Assembly (NCBI GenBank): GCA_019638235.1
Contig: JAHBUE010000003.1
Span: 1-64,000, forward strand
Direction: 5' to 3'
Length of the DNA stretch: 64,000 bases
DNA from: Cyclobacteriaceae bacterium
Lineage (GTDB): Bacteria; Bacteroidota; Bacteroidia; Cytophagales; Cyclobacteriaceae
Below are positions 56,107-64,000 of the stretch, piece after piece (position 1 is the stretch's first letter; the number at the start of each line of letters is the position of its first letter). Position numbers and translations under genes: made by a program. The notes below the pieces were generated by a model. That model saw nothing but the letters and a program-made list of their open reading frames with translations. It searched no databases and was not told where the DNA came from.

Positions 56107-59100
56107 ATCCCCGAAGGTTTCACCACTTTAACCTCTTGTCCTTTCCTGCGTGCGTATATCGACCTGTCATACATAGCTTCGCAGCTTACGGCAGGCAGGT
56201 AATACGTTCCGGCATAACTGGCGGTAAGCATTACCTGGAATGTTTTGCGCTGATTAACACCCAAATCAAAATACGTGTACACCCGATCATCGCGAATATC
56301 CTGATAGGTTGGCACATCGCCACCTAACCGGTTTTCTGCTTCATCTAATCGCAGGTTATTAATCTCCCACCCAGACGGAAAAATTTGATTCAAGGCCAGG
56401 TTCTTATAAGCACCTCTTGTTCCCGGATTTGAGACCGTAACCGTAGCAATAAATTCTTTGCCTTGCTCCAATGTTGTCGGGTCAAGCGGGCGGCCATCCA
56501 CATCCGTATATACAATATTCAAATTCAGGTTGTTGGATTCTTCCGTTTCATCGCCACGCGCGGGCGTGCCTTCCGAAATCAATCGAACAAACAGCGCACC
56601 ATTGCTTTCGCTCACCACTTTCAATGCGGTTGACTTAACGCCATCAACCGGGAGCGAAACCTGCGCAATCGGTAATTCAGTGCTGGCCGAAACATCTTTT
56701 CCATTATATGAGTAGGTAAACTTCAGGCTGCCGCGTTTCTCTGTTCCGGCAAATGCACCTACCGATTTCAAACACCATGCTACGGTTTGCGTACTCATCC
56801 AATATGAGGTGCTACTCAACGATGCCGAAATATCTTTTACCAATTCAAAACCTTTTGTGCGTTCACCTAACAACACAAGTGTTTCTAAGATAATTGCCTT
56901 ATCGCGCAAATCCGATCCGTAGGTATAAGCCATTTCCTGGTAAGGTTTTACTGTTGTTGGTATTTTTTCAACCAACGCTTTGGCTGCTTCCGGTTGCCCG
57001 GCTTTTGCATAGGCAGCCGCCAGCATCCAGGCTGCTGTTACCGGCAAGTTACCTTGCTCCCGCAGCCTGTTCATCGCGCCAAGCTCAGGATCACCGGCAA
57101 CGGCAAGCGAATACAACCGATACGCCTGTATCAATTCACTGCTATACATCTCCTGACTTTTTCGCCATGCCTGCGCTTTACTGCGCTGATATTTTTTCCA
57201 GCGCTTCAACACATCGGCAGGAACATGATACCCCTTCTTCTCTGCTTCTACCAAAAAATGACCGGCATACGTGGTTGACCAGCTATCGGCATTTTCGGCA
57301 CCCGGCCAATAACCAAATCCACCATCGCGATGCTGGAATGATTTTAATCGCTCAATTCCTGCTTTAATGTTCGATTGCACCATGTTGCGTTCAGCATCTG
57401 TCAACACTTTAACTTGGTCGAGGTACAACTGCGGAAAAACCGTTGACGTTGTTTGTTCGATGCAGCCATACGGATATTGCAGTAAATACTGCAAACGCTG
57501 ACCGAGGTTTATAGACGGAAGACTTGACACTTCGAGTATTGCCGAATTGGAACCCGCCATACCGACAGGCGTAACCGAACCGTTCCACGTTTTACCGGCA
57601 TCTAACAATACATCCTGCGCGCGCGTAACAGGCGGGTTCGGATTCCGCACATCAATCTCAATTACATCGGTAGCGTTAAAGTTGCCGGATGTTGCTATCA
57701 CTTCAATTTTTCCAACACCCAATGCACCCAGCACGGCAAGGTCGAACTCAACTGTTTGGTCAGCGCCCGTCATGTTAACCTGTTGAACGGGCTGATTCAA
57801 TTTTATAGGGCCGGATGCTTTCACTTCAACTTTTACATTGCGGATATTCTTATCCATTGTAAACAGTGTTACCGGCAATTTCAATTTTTCTTCGGGGCCA
57901 AGCACACGCGGAAGCGTAGCCAGCACCATTAACGGCTTGCGCACCGGTGTTGCTTTTTCGGCAGAGCCGTAAGCGCCTTCATAGCCAGCCACCAGCATGG
58001 TTTTAACCGAGCCAATGTATTGCGGCATAATAAATTTATGTTCGTTACTGTTTCCGGTAAGCGTATAGGGGCCAAAGAATTTTACAACAGGCTTAAAGCG
58101 ATTGGCTTTGGCATCGTCTTCTTTACCCGCAGCCAGTTCCATATCACCCCCAATGGCAAGCAACCGCTCAATGCGTGCACCAAAGGCGCCCATCACATTG
58201 TCGTACAAATCCCATGTTTTTACACCAAGCGCTTCGCGGGCATAAAAGCGTTTCCACGGATCAGGAGTTTTGTATCGTGTAAGATCGAGCAACCCTTCAT
58301 CAACAATCGCCAGCGTGTACGTCATTTTTCGTTTCGATTTTTCCGAAACCCTGATTACAACCTCCTGACCTGGCTCCAGCACATCGGGCATGGTAAGTTC
58401 CGGTTCAAGATGAGTTTTCGGGTCTTCTGCACTTATCGGGATAACACCGTACATCCGTATGGGCGAATCGTTTACTGTTTGCGCATGAGGTTGAATAAGC
58501 GTAACATGAACAAACGCATTCGGGGTCATTTCCGATGTAACTGTAAAATTGAAAGGTGTATCTCCTTGCTTTGTTTCTACCCAATAGCTCTCCAATACAC
58601 GACTGCCGTTTTCAATACTAACCAATGCGCGGCCTTCACCACTTCCCGGAATAACAATGCTTGCTTTTTCGCCAATGGTGTAATTGCTTTTATCTGATGA
58701 GAATGTAAGCATGGTAGCGCCCTCACTGCCTCCACGCGCACGACCGGCCCATCCCGGCCAGTCAATGTACACGACTTTGGCTGTGGAGTGCCCCGAAACC
58801 GGGTCATAAGCTTTTACAAGATACCTACCCCAATCGGGGTATTTGATTTTAAAATTCCATTGCCCCTTTCCGTTTGTTGTACGAATAGTTCCTTTGCTGA
58901 TGAGCGTGCTGTAATAATCACTCATATATACTGCGCTCTCCTCGGTGTTATCCCACCACGAACGCCAGCGAAGTTTGTAAACAGAAACCTCCACCCCATC
59001 GCGGCTAACCACATTGCCGTCTGCATCAACAGTAACTACATCAACGGTATGCGTTGTGTCGGTTAATAACATACCTCTTGCCTTATCGCCTAACGGAAGG

Positions 59101-61670
59101 CGAATACCCGTAAACGAGGTGTATGGATAATAGGGAATACTAAATCTGTCGATTGAAAAGTTGCCGCTCTCTTCAAACACTTTTCCGCGTATGATAGCAT
59201 TCAGCACACCAGGTGAAGTCGTTGTCGGCTCAAGTGAAAAATTTACACGCGCATTTCCTTCCGCATCCGTGTAACCGGTAAAAATAGTTTGCGCTTCGCT
59301 GTAAAATTCTTTTGACGGATCTTCAAAAACATAGTCAGGGTATTTTGAAAATTTTGTCGGGGCTTTTGACAACAGCACCTCAAACTCGGCCATCAGGTTT
59401 TTGCCCGGTGCACCATGCAGCCAGTTTACGTTAAGGTTACCCGAAATATTATTGGTTCCAGCTTTAATTTTCTCTACACCAAAATCAAGATTGATTTTTA
59501 ACCGGTTCGGTTTTACGGTTTCAATTTTTACAAGCTGCGAAAATTCCGCTCCGCCCACTTTTACCCGTGCAGTCCAGTTGCCGGTTGGTGCGTCATCCGC
59601 AGTAGCGGTAGCAAATTTATAGAAACCATTCTCACCAACAGACCGAACCAATCTGCTCGTTACCTGCGCTTGCGGATTTTGAAGCTCAAACACAACCGGG
59701 TGCGTAGCTGGCAATCGTTTCATCCTGTCTTCTAAAACAAAAGTAAGAAACAACGAATCGCCCGGACGCCACACGCCACGTTCACCATAAATCAACCCTT
59801 TCAGTCCTTTGTTTACCCGCTCACCACCAACATCAAAACTGCTCAGCGACAACGATTCGCCATCCTGAAGTTTCAGGTAGCCGCGTTGCGATCCGCTTTT
59901 TGCTACCAACACAAACGGAATTTCATTGCTTTGAATAACAGCCTTGCCATCGCTGCCGGTAGATGCCGTTCCGATAACCTGCTGCTGGTAGTTATACAGT
60001 TCAACCGTTACACCCGGTTGCGGTTGCGTGGTTTTAAGATCGGCCACAAACACTACCGTGTTGCCATCCGCCCCGCGTTTTGCAATCAAGCCAAGGTCAG
60101 AGGCGATTACATTTTTCTTTACGTTTCGCTGACCGGTGTAATATGATGAGTGGCATGGATTTTCGCGCTCGCGCCAATCATAGTCGTAATCGTAGTAATA
60201 TTCTTCGTAGCTATCCCAGTAGCTTGCTTCGCCATCACCCTCCGGCCAGTCTTCTTCCTGCTCAAATGCCGAAGTAGTTGTTTCCTCACCTTCATTACAA
60301 GTCAATGCCGTGTAGGCTTTCTTAACATTGAGGCGCACCTGGTAAATTGCGCCCGGCTCTGTGTTGATAAGCGTGGCGAGGTCTAAGGTAAACCTGTTCC
60401 ATTTTCCTAAATCTGTTACACCCGAATTTTCAAGCGAAATCATTTTCTTCAATACGGGTTTACCCACTCTTCGCAATTCGGAATTGCCATTGTAATGATT
60501 GACCTGTAAAAACTGAACGATGTTTCGTTCAAAAATTCTTACCACCTGCACTTCAACAGCTTTCAGGTTTACGGCTTCAAACGGTAAAATCAATCCATCC
60601 GAGCCGGGCAAGATTGTGCCCTTTCCTACAAAGCGAACGGCAGGCTTTACTTCTTCAAACTGCACATCAAATGTTTCTCCTTCTTTCATCCGGTAGTCAA
60701 GCACATTTCGCACTCCGGCTTCAACGGTAAGGCTTTTCGTTCCTGTTTGCCTCACTGACGGATAAACCTTCACTTCATTATCCCGAACTTCAAAATCAAG
60801 ATTAGGCAACCCGGCAATACGGATAAGTCCGTTCAGGTTTTGCTTTTCATTTAACGGATCAGAAAACTGTACCACTACGTGCTGCGATGTTCCCTGGTCA
60901 ACACGCACGTTCATCACTTTAAAATCGCCAAGCGCAGGTATTTCAACTTCCTGCGTTGAAGACTGATTGATGCCCAGCGGGTTGCCATCAATAGTAATGT
61001 TTACGTTAGAGGAAGACTCCTTTCGGGAAACCTCTTCGATTACAAAGGTGTGTTGCTTGCCTTCGCCTGCATGGCTCCAGTTTACCGTAAGCGCTTTCCC
61101 GTCTTGTTGCGCTTGCAGCATTTTTTCAACCGCAGTGCCATCGGCAAAATCGGAAGTGTATAAAATACCCTCTATCTTTTGGCGAACGAGTTCGGTCTTC
61201 ACATAAGGCTTTACATTCTCAATCGAAATTTCGTAATGTTGGGGAATAACCTGGAAGGAGTAAATGAAATTACTTAGCGAAGCGGGCACGTCCGCTAATT
61301 TGGATAAACCGAAATTTACCTCATAGCGCTGCCCCGAAACCAACCGGCCTTCGGGCCGGAACTCGACAGTGCGTTTGTCGAGCCAAACTGTTTTTCCTTT
61401 AACAGAAGGCGAAAAGCTGAACAGGCGGGCACTTGTTTCGGTGCCGGCAACCTCATCGCTCACGGCATCTTCGGCCAGAACTATACGGACTGTTGCCGTG
61501 GAACTAACCATACCCGATGTGTACGATGAAATGTATTCGGCAAAGGCAGGGTTCAGAAAGGTTTTAGGTTCTTTCGAGCCTCTGCTGGTAATTCCATAAA
61601 ACAAGGCGGCAGCAAATACGCCAAGGCCGACCACAACAATTGCAATCTTTTTCCAGGGAAGGTTTTTCAT
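56103..61670 (-). CDS. Bacterial alpha-2-macroglobulin with thioester motif
   Basis: 1855 residues. An N-terminal membrane anchor (IAIVVVGLGVFAAALFYGI) without a lipobox cysteine replaces the lipoprotein signal of E. coli YfhM. Macroglobulin-like domains fill the first two thirds, with a Tyr/Asp/Glu-rich insertion at about 471-515 (SYWDSYEEYYYDYDYDW). The thioester motif is intact at Cys1403-Ile-Glu-Gln1406 (YPYGCIEQTT) and is followed by an alpha/alpha-toroid (FQHRDGGFGYWPGAENADSW). Such proteins trap proteases that reach the periplasm. It is the first gene of the operon with the NTF2-like protein and PbpC. Confidence 0.95.
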   Translation of the reverse strand: MKNLPWKKIAIVVVGLGVFAAALFYGITSRGSKEPKTFLNPAFAEYISSYTSGMVSSTATVRIVLAEDAVSDEVAGTETSARLFSFSPSVKGKTVWLDKRTVEFRPEGRLVSGQRYEVNFGLSKLADVPASLSNFIYSFQVIPQHYEISIENVKPYVKTELVRQKIEGILYTSDFADGTAVEKMLQAQQDGKALTVNWSHAGEGKQHTFVIEEVSRKESSSNVNITIDGNPLGINQSSTQEVEIPALGDFKVMNVRVDQGTSQHVVVQFSDPLNEKQNLNGLIRIAGLPNLDFEVRDNEVKVYPSVRQTGTKSLTVEAGVRNVLDYRMKEGETFDVQFEEVKPAVRFVGKGTILPGSDGLILPFEAVNLKAVEVQVVRIFERNIVQFLQVNHYNGNSELRRVGKPVLKKMISLENSGVTDLGKWNRFTLDLATLINTEPGAIYQVRLNVKKAYTALTCNEGEETTTSAFEQEEDWPEGDGEASYWDSYEEYYYDYDYDWRERENPCHSSYYTGQRNVKKNVIASDLGLIAKRGADGNTVVFVADLKTTQPQPGVTVELYNYQQQVIGTASTGSDGKAVIQSNEIPFVLVAKSGSQRGYLKLQDGESLSLSSFDVGGERVNKGLKGLIYGERGVWRPGDSLFLTFVLEDRMKRLPATHPVVFELQNPQAQVTSRLVRSVGENGFYKFATATADDAPTGNWTARVKVGGAEFSQLVKIETVKPNRLKINLDFGVEKIKAGTNNISGNLNVNWLHGAPGKNLMAEFEVLLSKAPTKFSKYPDYVFEDPSKEFYSEAQTIFTGYTDAEGNARVNFSLEPTTTSPGVLNAIIRGKVFEESGNFSIDRFSIPYYPYTSFTGIRLPLGDKARGMLLTDTTHTVDVVTVDADGNVVSRDGVEVSVYKLRWRSWWDNTEESAVYMSDYYSTLISKGTIRTTNGKGQWNFKIKYPDWGRYLVKAYDPVSGHSTAKVVYIDWPGWAGRARGGSEGATMLTFSSDKSNYTIGEKASIVIPGSGEGRALVSIENGSRVLESYWVETKQGDTPFNFTVTSEMTPNAFVHVTLIQPHAQTVNDSPIRMYGVIPISAEDPKTHLEPELTMPDVLEPGQEVVIRVSEKSKRKMTYTLAIVDEGLLDLTRYKTPDPWKRFYAREALGVKTWDLYDNVMGAFGARIERLLAIGGDMELAAGKEDDAKANRFKPVVKFFGPYTLTGNSNEHKFIMPQYIGSVKTMLVAGYEGAYGSAEKATPVRKPLMVLATLPRVLGPEEKLKLPVTLFTMDKNIRNVKVEVKASGPIKLNQPVQQVNMTGADQTVEFDLAVLGALGVGKIEVIATSGNFNATDVIEIDVRNPNPPVTRAQDVLLDAGKTWNGSVTPVGMAGSNSAILEVSSLPSINLGQRLQYLLQYPYGCIEQTTSTVFPQLYLDQVKVLTDAERNMVQSNIKAGIERLKSFQHRDGGFGYWPGAENADSWSTTYAGHFLVEAEKKGYHVPADVLKRWKKYQRSKAQAWRKSQEMYSSELIQAYRLYSLAVAGDPELGAMNRLREQGNLPVTAAWMLAAAYAKAGQPEAAKALVEKIPTTVKPYQEMAYTYGSDLRDKAIILETLVLLGERTKGFELVKDISASLSSTSYWMSTQTVAWCLKSVGAFAGTEKRGSLKFTYSYNGKDVSASTELPIAQVSLPVDGVKSTALKVVSESNGALFVRLISEGTPARGDETEESNNLNLNIVYTDVDGRPLDPTTLEQGKEFIATVTVSNPGTRGAYKNLALNQIFPSGWEINNLRLDEAENRLGGDVPTYQDIRDDRVYTYFDLGVNQRKTFQVMLTASYAGTYYLPAVSCEAMYDRSIYARRKGQEVKVVKPSGI

Positions 61671-61807
61671 AAGTTGACGGGATTAGAAATGAAATTTCGA
61701 TAAATTAACGGACAATGCTTATATCATTGTATGAAATCTTAAAAAGATGTTACGCAAGCCTGAGGCAAATTTAAGTCTGTCGCCAGGATTCAGAAGTAGC
61801 AAGTGAT

Positions 61808-61815
61808 TAACTTTG
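61808..61815 (+). promoter_or_regulatory. -7 promoter element of the MscS-like gene
   Basis: TAACTTTG matches TAnnTTTG and lies 10 bases before the ATG at 61826. No clear -33 box. Confidence 0.4.
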
Positions 61816-61825
61816 CACGGGAAAA

Positions 61826-62923
61826 ATGCCTTTTATACCAATGGAAAACTTTCTGGAAAAAACATATTTCAACAATACGGTTCAGGATTACGCCATTGCA
61901 GTCGCCATTTTTGTGGGCGGGGTGCTTATTTTACGACTATTCCGCAATTACCTCCTCAACCGGCTGCGGGCATGGGCCGCAAAAACCGAAACCACCATTG
62001 ATGACCTTATGGTTACAGGCCTGGAACGCTTCGGCCTGCCCATTTTAAACTACGCAATTTTCTACTGGGCCATTCACCACCTTACGTTGGCGGGCCGGGT
62101 TTCAAAAACAGTAACCATCGTTACGGCCGTTTTCATTGTTTACTTCGTAGTGCGCATAATCCTTACCGTAACCCGCAAAGCACTCGAAACATACGTGCTC
62201 CGCCAGGAGAACGGGGAGTCGAAGCTAAAACAGATTTCGGGAATCATGATTGTGGTAAACATTACCGCATGGGCGTTAGGCGCTGTATTCCTGTTCGATA
62301 ACCTGGGGTATAACGTAACCACTATCATTACCGGCCTGGGCATTGGCGGTATTGCCATTGCCCTTGCGGCACAAAATATATTAGGCGACTTGTTTAATTA
62401 CTTCGTAATCTTTTTCGACCGGCCGTTTGAGGTTGGCGACTTTATTGTAATAGACGATAAAAAAGGAATTGTTGAGCACATTGGTATAAAAACCACACGG
62501 TTAAAAAGTCTTTCGGGCGAACAGATTGTTATTTCAAACAGCAACCTCACCAATTCGCGTCTTCATAATTTTAAACGCATGGCCGAAAGGCGAATCGTTT
62601 TTCAGCTTAACGTTGTTTATGGCACTCCGGTTGAAAAACTAAAAGCCATACCCGCCATTATCAAAAACATATTTGATTCGGAACCATTAGCCCGGTTGGA
62701 TCGTGTTCACTTTCTCGCCTATGGCGCGTCAAGTCTGAACTACGAGATTGTGTTTTTTGTGAGCAGCCCCGATTACAGCCGCTACGCAGACGTTCACCAG
62801 AGCGTTAACCTGAAAATTTATGAAGCCTTTGCGCAGCATGGTATTCAATTCGCCATTCCTGCGCAGACAGTATTTCTTAAAAACGGAAACGACACTCACT
62901 TACAGGAAACACCATCTACATAA
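61826..62923 (+). CDS. MscS-family mechanosensitive channel
   Basis: 365 residues. Four or so N-terminal transmembrane helices (about 22-170) end in the pore helix (ITGLGIGGIAIALAAQNILG, the Gly/Ala-packed TM3 of MscS) and the beta domain follows (LFNYFVIFFDRPFEVGDFIV, GIVEHIGIKTTRLKSLSGEQ, ISNSNLTNSRLHNF). The C-terminal alpha/beta part ends at about 360. It releases osmolytes on hypo-osmotic shock. It starts with ATG at 61826; a second Met at codon 6 is possible. Its 3' end overlaps the convergent M15 peptidase gene by 28 bases. Confidence 0.93.
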   Translation: MPFIPMENFLEKTYFNNTVQDYAIAVAIFVGGVLILRLFRNYLLNRLRAWAAKTETTIDDLMVTGLERFGLPILNYAIFYWAIHHLTLAGRVSKTVTIVTAVFIVYFVVRIILTVTRKALETYVLRQENGESKLKQISGIMIVVNITAWALGAVFLFDNLGYNVTTIITGLGIGGIAIALAAQNILGDLFNYFVIFFDRPFEVGDFIVIDDKKGIVEHIGIKTTRLKSLSGEQIVISNSNLTNSRLHNFKRMAERRIVFQLNVVYGTPVEKLKAIPAIIKNIFDSEPLARLDRVHFLAYGASSLNYEIVFFVSSPDYSRYADVHQSVNLKIYEAFAQHGIQFAIPAQTVFLKNGNDTHLQETPST

Positions 62924-63594
62924 TTGGCAATAATATCGATTTTGGCTGCCGTATCGCTTCCTAAAAAATCTTTTATATCGCTATGCGTAACCGTGTTTTT
63001 GTAGGCTTCCAAAAAAGGTATTGACAACGGTGTGTACGACCAGTGCCAGCGCTCTTCTTCATAACCGGTTCGGCCATCGGTTTTTGCCGTATAAGGTTGG
63101 CAGAAACCATACTCATGCCCATGCGCTTTCAGCCACTCGTAAATTTTTAATCCTTCACCGGAATCAAAATATTCATTATTCAAATTATTGAGGTCCATGT
63201 CCGTGCCCCAATGATGACGCGATGAACCCGGCATGGACGAGTACAATAAAATCTTTTTAGCGCGGTCAACATCACTTTTAGATTCCGTATCGGCCGTCCA
63301 CTTTCTTTCCCAGATAGCTTTTTGCTGAAGGTAATTACGGGTAGCGGAAATAATTACTAAGGTAACACCATCAACTTTAGCGGCCTCGGCCATTTTAACA
63401 AAGGCTTCATACGTCTCCTTACGGAGATACGCCCCCCTTGCCGACCCGCGTGTGTACTGGTCATCTAACTGTACAAAACGCTCATCCTGATTTTGGTTAA
63501 ACTTGCCGAGCAAATAATTTTTATCAACATCCTGCCCGTGCAGAAGCGATACGCTAAAGATAAATGCTGCAAAAAATACAATTACTGACTTCAT
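62896..63594 (-). CDS. M15-family D-alanyl-D-alanine carboxypeptidase (VanY-like)
   Basis: 232 residues with signal peptide (MKSVIVFFAAFIFSVSLLHG), so periplasmic. The zinc site is complete: SSRHHWGTDMDLNNL (SxHxxGxAxD-type, first His and Asp) near residue 120 and EERWHWSYTPL (ExxxH, catalytic Glu and third ligand) near 190. VIISATRNYLQQKAIWERKW precedes it as in VanY and LdcB. It trims peptide stems of peptidoglycan. The 3' end overlaps the MscS gene in convergent orientation. Confidence 0.92.
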   Translation of the reverse strand: MKSVIVFFAAFIFSVSLLHGQDVDKNYLLGKFNQNQDERFVQLDDQYTRGSARGAYLRKETYEAFVKMAEAAKVDGVTLVIISATRNYLQQKAIWERKWTADTESKSDVDRAKKILLYSSMPGSSRHHWGTDMDLNNLNNEYFDSGEGLKIYEWLKAHGHEYGFCQPYTAKTDGRTGYEEERWHWSYTPLSIPFLEAYKNTVTHSDIKDFLGSDTAAKIDIIANYVDGVSCK

Positions 63595-63652
63595 ATCGTG
63601 TTGGGTTACAAAATGAAGTCTAAAGCTAAGATTTTACCTCAAAACAAGAAAC

Positions 63653-64000
63653 CTAAACTTTCACATCGGCTTTATTCATTATACGGGTTTGCACCTGTAT
63701 GGACTCCTGGTGCACGAGTTTGAGCATTTCGCGCGAAAAATCTTCGTTCAATCCCATGGCCAGTCCAAGCGCCACGCGGGTGTGGATAATTTCCTCCCAC
63801 CGGTTAACCTGGAGAATGGTAATCTGGTTATCCTTTTTAAACTGTCCAATCTTTTCCGAAATCTTCATACGTGCCGCCAGCTTCTGCATAATCTCATCGT
63901 CCAACAGGTCAATCTGTTCGCGGAACAAACTCAACGAATCTTTCACATTTTTATCTTCCGCTGAAGGCTTGCGCACCACCAGCCCTTCAATAGTTTTCGA
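63653..64000 (-). CDS. Chorismate mutase (type II) end of a DAHP synthase fusion, cut by the window edge
   Basis: The visible part encodes an AroQ-class chorismate mutase domain: LFREQIDLLDDEIMQKLAAR, MKISEKIGQFKKDNQITILQ, VNRWEEIIHTRVALGLAMGL and LVHQESIQVQ. The frame stays open to the right edge (SKTIEGLVVRKPSAEDKN), so it is not a free-standing mutase starting at the GTG at 63979. In Bacteroidota this domain is normally the C-terminal half of the bifunctional DAHP synthase/chorismate mutase, which joins the first shikimate step with prephenate formation, and the residues before it fit the linker. The DAHP synthase half lies outside the window. Confidence 0.82.
   Translation of the reverse strand, partial: SKTIEGLVVRKPSAEDKNVKDSLSLFREQIDLLDDEIMQKLAARMKISEKIGQFKKDNQITILQVNRWEEIIHTRVALGLAMGLNEDFSREMLKLVHQESIQVQTRIMNKADVKV

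Noticed and set aside
60150..60260. Tyr/Asp/Glu-rich stretch in the macroglobulin as foreign sequence
   Set aside because: It is in frame, lies between ordinary macroglobulin domains and, from memory, similar acidic Tyr-rich loops occur in other Bacteroidota members.

Overview
The window looks like chromosomal DNA of a free-living Bacteroidota, most likely order Cytophagales. The evidence is type IX secretion (T9SS) genes with type B C-terminal domains and a PorP/SprF protein, a TonB receptor remnant, TAnnTTTG promoter boxes, a queuine tRNA-ribosyltransferase without zinc cysteines, a tgt-lptG gene pair, and many TPR histidine kinases. Species cannot be read from the sequence. I found no rRNA, tRNA or CRISPR array.

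Layout. 1-2140 is an accessory scar: two minus-strand genes (a carboxypeptidase-regulatory-domain protein and an MCE/MlaD-like lipoprotein) separated and flanked by attC-like palindromes, next to the C-terminal remnant of a tyrosine recombinase and a broken glutathione peroxidase. I read this tentatively as a decayed, reverse-oriented integron. 2156-12229 is mostly housekeeping (superoxide dismutase, TadA, AspS, an MDR oxidoreductase, RsmB-type methyltransferase, PlsC) plus a secreted TPR-CHAT protein. 12566-23533 is a minus-strand array of three beta-helix/T9SS type B adhesin-like pairs with one PorP/SprF. 23668-27394, divergent from it, is a NarL-type histidine kinase and its LuxR-type regulator, separated by a GxxExxY gene in palindromic repeats. 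27425-28172 holds gene debris and a second attC-like hairpin. 28282-34048 has rsmG, an ECF sigma factor, a glycosyltransferase, tgt, lptG and an EamA transporter. 34072-34808 is a HigBA-like toxin-antitoxin operon with its operator. 34943-51115 mixes core metabolism (ispE, fabI, PurF-like, pyrR-pyrB, a cystathionine beta-synthase-like enzyme), signalling proteins and secreted proteins of unknown function. 51310-64000 is mainly cell envelope: OmpA/SPOR protein, alpha-2-macroglobulin/NTF2/PbpC operon, MscS channel, M15 peptidase, and a DAHP synthase-chorismate mutase gene cut by the right edge.

A recurring theme is small palindromic elements placed in the 5' ends of genes without closing the reading frame. 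They occur in the histidine kinase (399 bp of added sequence between TTAA repeats), a type B adhesin (87-bp palindrome) and the glycosyltransferase (125-bp inverted-repeat element). Other copies lie between genes. The T9SS array and the adjacent two-component pair may form one functional unit for surface adhesin expression, but that link is inferred from position only.
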